DNA from: Cymbomonas tetramitiformis | Taxonomy: Eukaryota > Chlorophyta > Pyramimonadophyceae > Pyramimonadales > Pyramimonadaceae | DNA: 64,000 bases | Reading direction: 5' to 3' | Assembly (NCBI GenBank): GCA_001247695.2 | Contig: LGRX02035499.1 | Span: 62,001 to 126,000 of the forward strand | Shown: one piece after another, positions 1 through 11,140 of the stretch | Layout of the letters: each line of letters begins with the position of its first letter | Position numbering within the stretch: position 1 is the stretch's first letter | The notes under the pieces: generated by a model | Told to the model about the DNA's origin: nothing | Databases searched by the model: none | The model's input: only the letters and a program-made list of their open reading frames with translations | Made by a program: the position numbers and the translations under genes

Positions 1-78
1 TCCTGCCTTTTCCCACGGACATCTCTATGTGGCATTATCTCGAGTGCGCGACCGGCATTCAATTGCCCTTTTCAATAG

Positions 79-351
79 AAACCAAATTCCATCCAACTCC
101 AGCTCACCGTTGCGTATAGCGAACTCCTCAAAGACGACACTAATTTCTCCAGCACCACTTCTGTGCTCCGTTTCGCTGATCTTAGTGCAAATCAAACAAC
201 GCGCAACTATGCGCCGCACCTTCCCGATGAGCCCACCACAGCGGACGACGTCACTTCTTTGTTCCTAAATGCTGCGATGTCAGATTTCACAATATCACAC
301 TTAGAGCAACCCGATGATCTTTTCGCGCATGATGCGCAGACCGACTTGTGA
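79..351 (+). CDS. Possible terminal exon of an unknown gene
   Basis: An open stretch begins right after a good-looking 3' splice site (pyrimidine-rich run, then AATAG, ending at 78) and runs to a TGA at 351. The roughly 90-residue product is acidic and ends EQPDDLFAHDAQTDL. A diverged copy of its last part lies at 785-850 and keeps the LEQPDNLFAHDA reading before a stop, which hints that the end was once coding. No family is recognised. The rest of the gene would lie upstream of the window. It could equally be a chance ORF. Confidence 0.3.
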   Translation, partial: KPNSIQLQLTVAYSELLKDDTNFSSTTSVLRFADLSANQTTRNYAPHLPDEPTTADDVTSLFLNAAMSDFTISHLEQPDDLFAHDAQTDL

Positions 352-980
352 TGTGCATGGATTTGAATAATGTATGCAAGCACTAATGCACATTCAATAA
401 GATGTAATACATTTGATATGTTCTAATGCACCAACAATTCCTCACTCCTTGTGTCAATTGAAAACGATTCATACCATCAAGCAAATCTTCACACATCGTG
501 TTCTCATACAATTGTGCATATGTTAGTGAAATGCGTCATTTAAAAATATATAACATAATCTAACAATTCCTCAGCACTCGCATTATTAACAATTCCTCAG
601 CATTTCATACGAGCCAGCATATCCACACGCTTGATGTTATGCTGTTGATTGACTATTATCTGATATTTACTATCCCAATCTCTTGAATATCCATTGTTTT
701 CGTTTATTCTGAGCATACTTTACACCCCAAAGTTCATGTTATTCAGAAAATACCTAATACCATAGATTGCAAACATATATCATAATCTGATTTCACAGTA
801 TGCCACTTAGAGCAACCCGATAATCTCTTTGCGCACGACGCGTAGGCTGACTTCCAACGTGCATGGACTTGAATAATATATGTGGAAATTAATGCGCATT
901 CTATAACATGTAATATATTTGATACGCGCTACTGGACCAGCGATTCCTCACTTCTTGTATCAGCTAGAATATATCCGATA
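279..980. repeat. Diverged direct duplication, about 190 bp
   Basis: The stretch 279-470 (end of the candidate exon and its AT-rich 3' flank) recurs at about 785-980 with scattered substitutions, sharing 'cacttagagcaacccgat' and then 'tgcatgga.ttgaataat.tatg'. The DNA between is AT-rich with no visible gene. Confidence 0.6.
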
Positions 981-1150
981 TATTATTGTCGGTTGAAAAT
1001 AATTCATACCATCCCGCAAATCCCCGCACTTCTTGTATTCATGTGATCTTGCATACCTTCACGCAATATGTCATTCAATAGTACAAAATATCACCTAACA
1101 ATTCCCCACCACTCGAATTATTAGTAAACTATTTTATACGAGCAAACACA
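360..1150. other. AT-rich non-coding DNA
   Basis: Apart from the diverged duplication, this stretch contains no ORF of note and no RNA gene that I can see. The phrase 'aacaattcctca' recurs several times (for example near 430, 563, 588). Confidence 0.6.
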
Positions 1151-1156
1151 TTTCCG

Positions 1157-2000
1157 CATTTGAAATTCTTATCACATGTTTTTTAGAGTAATATGTCGTT
1201 TGGCTCTGGAAATTCTTATCAAATATATTCGAGAGTCGTATACGGGCATGTTCTGGAAATTCTTATCAAATATATTCCAGAGTCGTATATGGACGGACTT
1301 TAGAAATTCTTATCACATATATTCGAAAGTCATATATGGGCAACCTCTAAAAATTCTTATCGCATATTTTGGACAGTCATATGTTGGCAAGCTTTGGAAA
1401 TTCTAATCACTTATATTCGAGAGTCGTATATGGGCGGACCCTCAAAATTCTTATCACTTATATTCGAGAATCGTATGTGGGCCGGCTTTGGAAATTCTTA
1501 TCACATATATTCGAGAGTCGTGAATGAGTAACTTCTGCAAATTCTTATCACATATATTCGATAGTCGTATATGGGCAAGCTTTGGAAGTTGTTGTCACAT
1601 ATTTTTGAGAGTCAAATGTGGGCAAACTTTGGAAATTCTGATCACATATATTGGAGAGTCGTATACGAGCAAACTTTGGAAATCCTTATCACATATATCC
1701 AAGAGTTGTATATGGGCAAACTTTGGAAATTCTTATCACATATATCCGTGAGTCGTATGTGAACGAGCTCTGAAATTCTTATCACATATTTTGGATCGTC
1801 ATATGTGAGCAAGCTCTGGAAATTCTAATCACGTATATTTGAGAATCGTATATGAACGGACTTTGGAAATGCTTATCACATATGTTCCATCGTCATATGT
1901 GGGCAAGCTCTGCAAAATCTTATCACATATTTTCAAAAGTAATATGTCGCTTGGCTCTAAGAATTCTTATCACATATTTTCGACAGTCCCTTCTTGGGTA
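1157..2000. repeat. 47-bp tandem satellite, about 18 units
   Basis: The unit reads roughly 'gaaattcttatcacatat', then 'attcgagagtcgtatatggg', then 'caaactttg', and repeats about every 47 bp. Copies differ by substitutions (tcgaga/tccaga/tggaga; gtcgta/gtcata). Since 47 is not a multiple of 3, the short ORFs across the array are by-products rather than genes. Confidence 0.9.
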
Positions 2001-2160
2001 TAACTTGAAATATGATATATATTCTAAGTTGAAATATGTTCTACGTTAAGATATAGTATATCATAAGTTGAGATATGAAATATGTTCTAAATCAAGATAT
2101 GTTATATGCACCACAGAAATATGTGTAGAGATTCTAAAGATAAATTTCTTCTCTCACTTT
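2000..2160. repeat. Degenerate AT-rich short repeats
   Basis: Directly after the satellite, phrases such as 'aagttgaaatatg' and 'aagatat.ttatat' recur irregularly. From 2160 to about 2560 no gene or structure is visible. Confidence 0.5.
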
Positions 2161-2565
2161 AGCTATTCCAAGTGGTTATGTGTGCGTGAGGATTTTATGC
2201 AAGATGTTTAGGGCACCACATTCAACATGATCACAATACACTTGCTCACAAAAGCCAATCATGGGGTACGGCGGTCCCCCCAAAGTGACCAGCTCGGACA
2301 CACCCAGCCTTTGTGAGGAGATGTATTCTGATCGTGTTGAATGTAGCAGCGATGCATGCATTGCATACACACAACACAAGATAACAAATGCTCCGATCAA
2401 ACACAAGAATTGAGAACACGACGAGTATCAAATAAAGTATGCACAATCGGAGAAGCAAAATGAGAGCAAAAGAAGCAAAAAGAGAGCAAAAGAAGCAACC
2501 AAAATGTTACAGCAAACACATACCAAAATGTTACAGCACTTGGAACACAAACAACGTTGAATAAT

Positions 2566-2811
2566 TTATTTGTCCGATTGTTCAGCACGCTCTGCGGCCT
2601 TTGCAACCTTCTTGCGTGCACGCCGATTCTTATTCCTATTGGCGGCACGCTTGTTGCTGTTTGGCAACTCGAAGTCGCCATGGAACTTCTTGCAAGCATT
2701 GAGAAATTTGAGCGTCACAAAGTTGCCAACGTAGTACCTATGGCAATCCTCCCAGGGCTCGTCATGAATACTATGATTACACTTGATTAGTGGGGTCCTG
2801 TGATTAATCAA
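2566..2811 (-). CDS. Short basic C-terminal-like ORF
   Basis: This 81-residue ORF has a reasonably complex N-terminal half (HDEPWEDCHRYYVGNF) and a strongly basic tail (NKNRRARKKVAKAAERAEQ) resembling a nuclear localisation or nucleic-acid-binding tail. It lies just downstream, on the same strand, of the BED-finger-like ORF at 2974-3501, so both may be remains of one transposase-type gene. That link is inference. No family is recognised. Confidence 0.25.
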   Translation of the reverse strand: MINHRTPLIKCNHSIHDEPWEDCHRYYVGNFVTLKFLNACKKFHGDFELPNSNKRAANRNKNRRARKKVAKAAERAEQSDK

Positions 2812-2814
2812 GAC

Positions 2815-2925
2815 TTGAATAGTACCCTGCCGTGGCTAGTCAAGACTTGATTAGTACCTTGTCGGGTCTAATCAAGACTTGATTAGTACCCTGTCGGGTA
2901 TAATCAAGACTTGATTAGTTTAATC
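2815..2925. repeat. 32-bp tandem repeat, 3-4 copies
   Basis: The unit 'tcaagacttgattagtaccc' followed by 'tgtcgggtataa' is repeated with small changes. The flanking 'ttaatca' and 'tgattag' parts make each unit partly self-complementary. Confidence 0.8.
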
Positions 2926-2973
2926 ACGATTTTCGGATATTTTCGGTTGTTGGTTCATTTAGTCATTCTTTGC

Positions 2974-3501
2974 TCATCTGAGTGGGGCAAATTTTAGCTC
3001 ATTGTTTGGAGGCATGTGTATAGCATGTGCATAGTGCCTAATGTGCGTGATCAGGTTGCTCGTGCTTACTGACTTCCCAAGCTCGTGAAATAGGTTGCGT
3101 ATCGTGCCGCAGGCGGTGCCATCACTGTTCTTAATCGTGCACACAAACTGAGTCGCAAATTGTCCAGACTTAGGTCCCATCTCAACCAGATCGTCAGAAG
3201 TACCTGAATGATACGTGTACACTTCAGCAAACGGAAATACCAGGTTCGGAAAGTCGGGATGGCGAGGGGGACGTTTCGCATCCTGCGGCGTGAGGGGTAC
3301 CAAAGCGGATTCCGCACGTGGTGCTTGCTCTTCAGTAGAAAGAGGGAATGTGGCATAGAAATACTGTAGAAATGGCAGTGGATATTCAATCCAAAATATT
3401 TCGCCACTAGCATCGCCTCCCTCAAGGCTGCCGGTCCCAGTCGGACCCATGGCAGGCTCGATGTTCATGTTCCAGATCGTGTCGCACAGTCGATCGTCCA
3501 A
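2974..3501 (-). CDS. BED-finger-like protein, possible hAT transposase relic
   Basis: This 175-residue ORF begins at an ATG (MDDRLCDTIW). Its last 50 residues hold a possible zinc finger: C..., then DGTACG, then STSNLITHIRHYAHAIH. The order Cys-Cys-(ST-NL)-H-H is what BED fingers at the N-terminus of hAT transposases show, although the two cysteines are further apart than usual. The first 110 residues are Pro-rich and unrecognised. No catalytic hAT region follows, so it is either an N-terminal relic or a small host protein. The basic ORF at 2566-2811 follows on the same strand. Confidence 0.35.
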   Translation of the reverse strand: MDDRLCDTIWNMNIEPAMGPTGTGSLEGGDASGEIFWIEYPLPFLQYFYATFPLSTEEQAPRAESALVPLTPQDAKRPPRHPDFPNLVFPFAEVYTYHSGTSDDLVEMGPKSGQFATQFVCTIKNSDGTACGTIRNLFHELGKSVSTSNLITHIRHYAHAIHMPPNNELKFAPLR

Positions 3502-3699
3502 TTGAAATGCTACAGTAGATACACTCTGTATAATTATGTGTCATCTGGGCTCGCCACGCCGTGATCGTCCGACGATTCGCTTTTACATTGCATAGCAGAC
3601 GAGAGACGATATGTCAAACCAATAAATGGCATTCGATGTTCGATGTTCGGAATGTGCATGTTCAGCATGAAAATATCTCGAGCGCGCCACGTCGGCAAG

Positions 3700-3874
3700 A
3701 TAAATAATCCCATCGACCGTCAGATGCGCCTAGTGGAGATCTTAATTTGAGATCGACCGGTCCTAGACCTCTGACCTTTATCGTCTTGGCATCAAGTAAA
3801 TTACCTTACTTACTACCTCTGACCTTTATAATCTTGGCACCAAGTAAATTACCTTACTTACTTACATAGTCAAT

Positions 3875-3922
<48 letters not shown>

Positions 3923-5245
3923 AGCTCGAATCCCAACGGGCGACGCAGTCGAATTTTCGATCGCACGATCACCAGACGCCAACGATGACAGTGCCACTGC
4001 AGTCGCGTACATTTATCGCGACGCCACCCACGCGTTATGGCATGGCATGCTGGGAAGCAAAAAGCAAAGCACTGTCGCGCACATGATCCTGCGGTCATAT
4101 GATGTAATGGCGATATCCATGTTAACATCGCATGGTAATTAATTGCGCTGTCCAAAAAGATCGACGCCTAGTGGAGATCGCATATTTGTGATCGACAGCG
4201 CCTAGACCTCTGACCTTTATAATCTTCACCCAAACCAAATTACCTTACTTACCTTACTACCTCTGACCTTTATAATCTTCACCCAAACCAAATTACCTTA
4301 CCTTACCTTACCTTACCTTACCTTAGTCAATCAGCAGCAGCAGCAGCAGCAGCAGCAAAGCTCGAATCCCAACGGGCGATACAGTCGAATGTTTCATCTC
4401 ACGATCGCCAGGCGCTAACGATGACAGTGCCACTGCAGTCGCGTACATTTATCGCGACGCCACCCACGCGTTATGGCATGGCATGCTGGGAAGCAAAAGG
4501 CAAAGCACTGTCGCGCACATGATCCTGCGGTCATATGATGTAATGGCGAAAATGATTTAAACATCGCATGGCCGACGCGATGTTCGGAAATCAGATAGAT
4601 TCGCTTTTACATTGCATAGCAGACGCGAGGATCGAGAAATGTCAAATCATTAATGGAATGGCAGACTCGATGTTCATGTTCGGATCTCTCGAGTGCGCCA
4701 CGTCGGCAAGATAAATAATCCCATCCACCGTCAGATGCGCCTAGTGGAGATCTTAATTTAAGATCGACCGGGCCTAGTACCTTAGTCAATCAGCAGCAGC
4801 AGCAGCAGCAGCAGCAAAGCTCGAATCCCAACGGGCGATACAGTCGAATGTTTCATCTCACGATCGCCAGGCGCTAACGATGACAGTGCCACTGCAGTCG
4901 CGTACATTTATCGCGACGCCACCCACGCGTTATGGCATGGCATGCTGGGAAGCAAAAGGCAAAGCACTGTCGCGCACATGATCCTGCGGTCATAGGATGT
5001 AATGGCGAAAATGATTTAAACATCGCATGGCCGACGCGATGTTCGGAAATCAGATAGATTCGCTTTTACATTGCATAGCAGACGCGAGGATCGAGAAATG
5101 TCAAATCATTAATGGAATGGCAGACTCGATGTTCATGTTCGGATCTCTCGAGTGCGCCACGTCGGCAAGATAAATAATCCCATCCACCGTCAGATGCGCC
5201 TAGTGGAGATCTTAATTTAAGATCGACTGGGCCTAGTACTTAGTT

Positions 5246-5287
<42 letters not shown>

Positions 5288-5578
5288 AGCTCGAATCCCA
5301 ACGGGCGACGCAGTCGAATTTTCGATCTCACGATCGCCAGACGCCAACGATGACAGTGCCACAACAGTCGCGTACATTTATCGCGACGCCACCCACGCGT
5401 TATGGCATGGCATGCTGGGAAGCAAAAAGCAAAGCACTGCCGCGCACATGATCCTACGGTCAGATGATGTAATGGCGATATCCATGTTAACATCGCATGG
5501 TAATTAATCGCGCTGTCCAAAAAGATCGACGCCTAGTGGAGATCGCATATTTGTGATCGACAGCGCCTAGTACTTAAT

Positions 5579-5626
<48 letters not shown>

Positions 5627-5995
5627 AGCTCGAATCCCAACGGGCGACACAGACGAACTTCCGATCTCACGATCGCCAGAAGCTAACGATGACAGTGCCA
5701 CCGCAGTCGCGTACATGTACCACGACGCAACTGCGACGCCATGGCATGCTCGAACGAAAAACGAAAGGCGCTTTCATTGCTGATTGTGTCACACAGGCGA
5801 TCGTCCAATTAAAATGCTACAGTAGATACACTTTGTATAATTGTGTGTTATCTCACGATCGCCAGACGATGGGACGAAACAAGCGAAGCACTGTCGCGCA
5901 CATGATCCTGTGGTCAGATGGCCTAGTGGAGATCTCTTTTTGAGATCGATCCGCCTAGTATATAATAACCACGAAATGTAAGTAAGTAAGTTGGT
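3700..5995. repeat. Tandem ~460-bp repeats carrying (CAG)n tracts
   Basis: CAG runs lie at about 3871, 4331, 4791, 5247 and 5579, giving spacings of 460, 460, 456 and 332 bp. After each run comes 'aaagctcgaatcccaacggg'. Units 2 and 3 are nearly identical. Most units also carry a small hairpin of the form cctagtggagatct...agatcgac..cctag next to the CAG tract. The last unit degenerates into a G-rich stretch near 6027-6057. ORFs here that read as poly-Cys are products of the CAG tract. Confidence 0.9.
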
Positions 5996-6322
5996 TGGTA
6001 AGTCACACGGGACGGATCGACAACCCCCTAGGGGGGGGCGGGCGTGGGGGGGGCGGAGATTTCTATAGGCGGATTACCCTTATTATCACCTTTTTTAAGG
6101 TGTAGCGGTGTGGAGCCGCGCGCGCGGTATGGCATCATGGGCGATGGATTTTTTTGGTATGTTAGACGTCAAAACCGCCCCAATTTGGTCAAACATGCCG
6201 TTTGGGGGTTTGACCGGCTCTAGGGGTCTCCGAGGCATTTTCACTCAAAAAACCAGAGTACCCTTATTATCAAGTGAAAATCCAGTAATAAAAACTCGAT
6301 AAACGGTTGTAACTCTCAAATA

Positions 6323-6817
6323 TTAGCATGGGACTAATTTGACCGATACCCCGACATGGGCACCCCTTGCTTGCCCGCCCATACACGCGGGGCGCGGGCG
6401 GTGCTTTCTGCAGTGCACTTGCCATGGCTTGCCATTTTTCAAGCAAGCCTTCGCAACGGTGCTGAGAGCTTGCGCTTTGCGACCCCTCGATTTCGTGAAC
6501 AACTCTTGCCTTTCCTTCAGCACTTCACACAATTTCTCGCCGAATTCGTCAGGATTCTTCCCCTCACAAGTTTTGTTTTCTGCAATAAGCCAGTCGCGGA
6601 ACTCTAGTTCCTCAGCTCTCGTTAAGAGCCTCTGATCGTCACGGGAAGTTTTCGCATTTTCGAAGCCTAGTTGTTCCAACTTGTTTGTCACCATCCTACA
6701 AATTGTTTGTGGCTTGAGCGAACGAAAATTTGAAACACTAAGAGCTTGAAATCCCTTGCACTCATTATCAATGCAGTAATCTACGGCTTCCCTGTATAGC
6801 TCGTCCTCCCGCCTCAT
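6323..6817 (-). pseudogene. Transposase-like N-terminal HTH fragment
   Basis: From the first ATG (MRREDELYREAVDYC) the ORF gives about 165 residues. The stretch ALSVSNFRSLKPQTI, then LLTRAEELEFRDWLIAEN, resembles the paired helix-turn-helix DNA-binding region of pogo/CENP-B-type transposases, in which LT..EE..L..WL is typical. There is no DDE/DDD catalytic domain, and the C-terminus is a compositionally odd Arg/Gly tail, so the gene looks truncated. It sits between TA-flanked inverted repeats, which supports a transposon origin. The family assignment is inference from motif shape. Confidence 0.45.
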
Positions 6818-7019
6818 GATGGCGGGATAGGGTGAGGCACTTCCGTCGACGTACCTCAAGCAAGGAACGCGTTTCCCGCCTTCGCAGCCAATATCTCCGT
6901 GTATTGCGCCGCAAGAAGATACGCTGGAACATGAAAATGTTTCACAGTCGTTGCACGTGGACGTCAGGGCCAAGGTTTTTCGGATACAGCCTTTCTCAAG
7001 GATTCAAGAGTGACACTGT

Positions 7020-7385
7020 ACCCTTATTATCACGTCAAGATGACGTATACAGGGTGAACTTGCACACTCCAGTTCAAGCGCTGTATTGCGATGCGCACCA
7101 AGCCACGTGGATAAACCATCTTCCATACACCCCAAAAAAGTAACTTTAACTTCTTGTCGAGTTAGATGAAGGTCTGCTATTGGTTTCAGAAGGAGGGGGG
7201 ATTTTTACCGGCTGAGGAGTCCACTATTTTTAGGGTTTTCACACCAGATAAGGCGAATCAGAGCAACGACCGATATATGGGGCGTTTGGGCTTCCAAATT
7301 TACTCAAAATTCAACTTGGGATAACGGGGTTTGGGCTATATATCGCCGCAAGGCATCGCCCACGGATACAGTGATAATAAGGGTA
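7020..7385. mobile_element. MITE with TACCCTTATTATCAC ends
   Basis: This segment of about 366 bp begins with TACCCTTATTATCAC and ends with GTGATAATAAGGGTA. It has no coding capacity. Both ends abut TA. It is probably a non-autonomous copy of the element at 6258-7403, inserted next to or within its right end. Confidence 0.6.
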
Positions 7386-7498
7386 CTCTGATAATAAGGG
7401 TACTCCCGCCTATACTGCGTCTTGGAAGTCGAGGAGACACGACACATATTTGCTTCTACTCACTCGCAACACTTCTCGCATCAAATTGTTTCGCCATC

Positions 7499-8065
7499 AT
7501 GGCGACCGAAAAGGCTTTGGAGAAATCATACAGTGTGACAAAAAACATCGAGTGCATGGCAGCGGCGGCGGAGATAAAGCCTAGCAAGTTTCCGAAAAGG
7601 AAACTTCATACAAGTACCCCAATGTCTACGGCAAAGGCGCGTTCTGAGAAGCACGTGCATTTTATGGCGCCAGAGCAGACGGAGCATGTGCTACGAAGCC
7701 TGGCCTCGGATGTGGCCACGAAAACTGCTATGGGCAAGTTGGCAAGCACATCACAGCAACACGTCAATCGTACGTGCGACTGTGATTTGAGAAAAAGGCT
7801 GATGCTCTTTGGCGTCTATCGTTTTTCTGTCTTCATTTTGATCCTTGATGAGTATGATACAGGCGACCAGGCAAAAGCACGTGTCAAAAGTATGAACGAC
7901 GGCGATGTGAACGGATTCATCAATGCGATGCTATCCCGCGACAGAATGACAATCGAACGTGGTATCAAGAAGCTTGCTGCATGGAAACCTGTCGACGAGC
8001 ATACTGGCGTGACGACAGGAAAATCGTCGTGTCTTCCCGATGATGGCGAAGGCTATCTATCAAGG
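7499..8065 (+). CDS. Candidate exon 1 of an unknown nuclear-type protein
   Basis: From the ATG at 7499 (MATEKALEKSYSV) the frame is open for about 189 residues and ends at CAAG|GTAGGT, a good 5' splice donor, just where the frame would otherwise meet a stop. Features seen are an Ala/Lys-rich N-terminus, a hydrophobic patch (YRFSVFILIL), and a helical stretch (DQAKARVKSMNDGDVNGF). No known domain is recognised. The ORF stays open upstream to about 7331 but there runs through transposon ends, so the internal ATG is preferred. The suggested partner exon is at 10535-10841. Confidence 0.35.
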
Positions 8066-8130
8066 TAGGTTGTTCACCCACCAACTACATGCCATCTAAA
8101 ACGTGTCGGTGGTTGTGCATGCATACCACT

Positions 8131-10498
8131 CTATTATTGCGATTTTGGGGGCTCGGTTATTGATATGCCATCGCATTTGATTTCCCGAATGTCATTTTGT
8201 CGATGTTTCTGTTCCCTTGCTTGTACACTCGTGTATTTGTTTTCAGCCACCGGGGAGCATGCTAGCAGAGGATGCTGACTCCAGAACACCCGGGTCCTAG
8301 TACGCTCACATAGCAGACACATATGTGTACTGCACGCCCACATGGGCGGGCGTGCTTGGCTTTTGTAACACACGCCTGCGGGCCGCATGCCGTTTTATTC
8401 TGATGCGTTATTGATTTCGCAGTGGTTCCGCCCTGCGATGCTGATATCGTTGATATACGTCATGCATCGTGCATCATCACATATTCTGCTTGCGGTACAT
8501 CGCGATGACGTGCCATAATATAGCCACGTGCGATATATACATCACACTGCAGTGGACGATACACACTGATGCGAAGTGGATGTACGATATAGTGCATTTG
8601 ATTTGACCGAATGACGACATCGCCATATAGCACGTTTTATTCCAACAGTTTTGCAGGCCCCGTCGCGCCGGGTTAAGCGCCGCGTGTGTCGCGGTCTGTG
8701 TGATCATGGATGCCTCTGATATACGGTGTCATATCAATACATTTGTATGTGATGTGATGGTGTTTTTGGAGTGGTTTAACACTACCAAATTTATTGCGTC
8801 TTTGACGTGCTGTTGAGACCACGAGACTTTGGTATTCGAATACGGTGATACATTGATGCCCTCATTAATCACGGTTGAGACAGTCGGGCGTATCAGCATC
8901 GTGGGTGTGTGCATGCCACGGCGTTGTCATGCCGTACGTGGTATATTATTGGACAATAGCGGTGTGGAGCGGATTGCGTGGCTGGTCGGTGCACATGTGG
9001 GTACGAGGTTAAGTTTGTCATAATTATGGTTGGATGCATTGAATGCGTTGCTTCGTCGTACGCATGTTTATTGCAATTTTGGGGGCTCGGTTATTAATTT
9101 GCCATCGCATTTGATTTCCCGAATGTCATTTTGTCGATGTTTCTGTACCCTTGCTTGTACACTCGTGTATTTGTTTTCAGCCACCGGGGAGCATGCTAGC
9201 AGAGGATGCTGACTCCAGAACACCCGGGTCCTAGTACGCTCACATAGCAGACACATATGTACTGCACACCCACATGGGCGGGCGTGCTTGGCTTCTGTAA
9301 CACACGCCTGCGGGCCGCATGCCGTTTTATTCTGATGCGTTATTGATTTCGCAGTGGTTCCGCCCTGCGATGCTGATATCGTTGATATACGTCATGCATC
9401 GTGCATTGCATCATCACATATTCTGCTTGCGGTACATCGCGATGACGTGCCATAATATAGCCACGTGCGATATATACATCACACTGCAGTGGACGATACA
9501 CACTGATGCGAAGTGGATGTACGATATAGTGCATTTGATTTCACCGAATGACGACATCGCCATATAGCACGTTTTATTCCAACAGTTTTGCAGGCCCCGT
9601 CGCGCCGGGTTAAGCGCCGCGTGTGTCGCGGTCTGTGTGATCATGGATGCCTTTGATATATGGTGTCATATCAATACATTTGTATGTGATGTGATGGTGT
9701 TTTTGGAGTGGTTTAACACTACCAAATTTATTGCGTCTTTGACGTGCTGTTGAGACCACGAGACTTTGGTATTCGAATACGGTGATACATTGATGCCCTC
9801 ATTAATCACGGTTGAGACAGTCGGGCGTATCAGCATCGTGGGTGTGTGCATGCCACGGCGTTGTCATGCCGTACGTGGTATATTATTGGACAATGGCGGT
9901 GTGGAGCGGATTGCGTGGCTGGTCGTGATGCACGTCGGTGCACATGTGGGTACGAGGTTAAGTTTGTCATAATTATGGTCGGATGCATTGAATGCGTTGC
10001 TTCGTCGTACGCATGTTTATTGCAATTATGGGGGCTCGATTATTAATTTGCCATCGCATTTGATTTCCCGAATGTCATTTTGTCGATGTTTCTGTTCCCT
10101 TGCTTGTACACTCGTGTATTTGTTTTCAGACACCGGGGAGCATGCTAGCAGAGGATGCTGACTCCAGAACACCCGGGTCCTAGTACGCTCACATAGCAGA
10201 CACATATGTACTGCACGCCCACATGGGCGGGCGTGCTTGGCTTCTGTAACACACGCCTGCGGGCCGCATGCCGTTTTATTCTGATGCGTTATTGATTTCG
10301 CAGTGGTTCCGCCCTGCGATGCTGATATTGTTGATATACGTCATGCATCGTGCATCATCACATATTCTGCTTGCGGTACATCGCGATGACGTGCCATAAT
10401 ATAGCCACGTGCGATATATACATCACACTGCAGTGGACGATACACAATGATGCGAAGTGGATGTACGATATAGTGCATTTCATTTGACCGAATGACGA
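8131..10498. repeat. Tandem array of ~940-bp units, 2.5 copies
   Basis: Units start near 8131, 9066 and 10015. The second is about 15 bp longer than the first, because of short insertions such as 'gtgatgcacgtcggtgca'. The third stops after about 480 bp at 'gaccgaatgacgac'. Copies are nearly identical. Each contains a hairpin 'gcacgcccac.tgggcgggcgtgc'. Small ORFs repeat from unit to unit, but none looks coding. The array lies between the two candidate exons. Confidence 0.9.
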
Positions 10499-10534
10499 CG
10501 TTGCGCCGGGATTTTGGAAAAGGTTGTTTATGCC

Positions 10535-10841
10535 CGACAAGAATGCCGAAGGCCCAATGTTCCTCAGCAAGTTGCTTCGCCACATGGCAGATTGTCATTT
10601 GTTATATACGGATGCTACATATCTCGAGTCAAAGATCAGGGACTTGCGAAAAGGCAACAAAGGGCGGGAGCCCGCGGTGAAACAGGTGTATGATATGCTC
10701 CACGACATGGCGAACCGATTCCCAAAGTTCGTCGATGAATCATTGACGGCGCCACCAGAAGGCAGCGCGGCCAATGCAGATAGTGCGGCCGCTTCTGCGA
10801 AGGGCAAGGGCAAATGTACCGGCACTAAACGCAAGCGTTAA
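10535..10841 (+). CDS. Candidate last exon with basic C-terminal tail
   Basis: Right after the truncated third repeat unit, the sequence turns into a coding-like frame. It starts near 10535, downstream of a possible acceptor (ttttggaaaag|gttg), and ends at TAA 10841. The product reads LFMPDKNAEGPMFLSKLLRH, then a helical DATYLESKIRDLRKG, and ends in an Ala/Lys-rich tail, TKRKR, typical of a nuclear localisation signal. A polyadenylation-type AATAAA follows at 10995. No family is recognised. The join to 7499-8065 is inference. Confidence 0.4.
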
Positions 10842-10994
10842 GTGTATATTGCATGGTCTAATTGCGTTTCATGTATGTCACGCAGAACCTGACTTGTCAC
10901 AGTATGCCAGTCCGTGTTCCTGTAGTGTCACCCCTCGCCTAGGTGTCACTTCGCGGACCGACACACTGATTGATTGAGTGTCACGAGCACACTG

Positions 10995-11000
10995 AATAAA
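10995..11000 (+). terminator. Candidate polyadenylation signal AATAAA
   Basis: AATAAA lies 154 bp past the stop codon of the candidate exon and is followed by an A-rich and then T-rich stretch. It is the only such signal near this gene end. Confidence 0.4.
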
Positions 11001-11140
11001 AACACTAAGTATTTTGTATTCAGCATCTTAATCTCGTTCGTTCAGCCGTTCTTGTGCATTCTGTGTTTTTCCGTGCACTTGACAATTGACATGGAACCAA
11101 ATATCTGTATACAAGGGTAAACATAATATGGTGAGAGCTG

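Larger units (their letters stand above)
6075..7404. mobile_element. Tc1/mariner-pogo-like DNA transposon relic, nested ends
   Basis: The motif TA-CCCTTATTATCA occurs in forward orientation near 6075, 6258 and 7020, and as its reverse complement TGATAATAAGGG-TA near 7371 and 7388. A TA next to each end and a short inverted terminal repeat are the hallmarks of Tc1/mariner/pogo elements. The most natural outer pair is about 6258 with 7403. A transposase-like helix-turn-helix ORF on the minus strand lies inside. The remaining ends suggest a nested or tandem insertion. Confidence 0.6.

Noticed and set aside
1176..2049. Several 60-76-residue ORFs in the satellite
   Set aside because: The 47-bp period changes frame at every unit; the peptides are repetitive by construction.
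3874..5520. Minus-strand ORFs ending in long poly-Cys runs
   Set aside because: They are the reverse reading of (CAG)n tracts within tandem repeats and recur from unit to unit.
6027..6057. G-rich run as telomere or G-quadruplex signal
   Set aside because: It is an isolated irregular run of G with no telomere-type repeat; no support beyond composition.
8477..10598. Repeated small ORFs such as MHTPTMLIRPTVSTVINEGI
   Set aside because: They occur only because the ~940-bp unit is duplicated; there is no codon bias, no family and no conserved start beyond the repeat identity itself.
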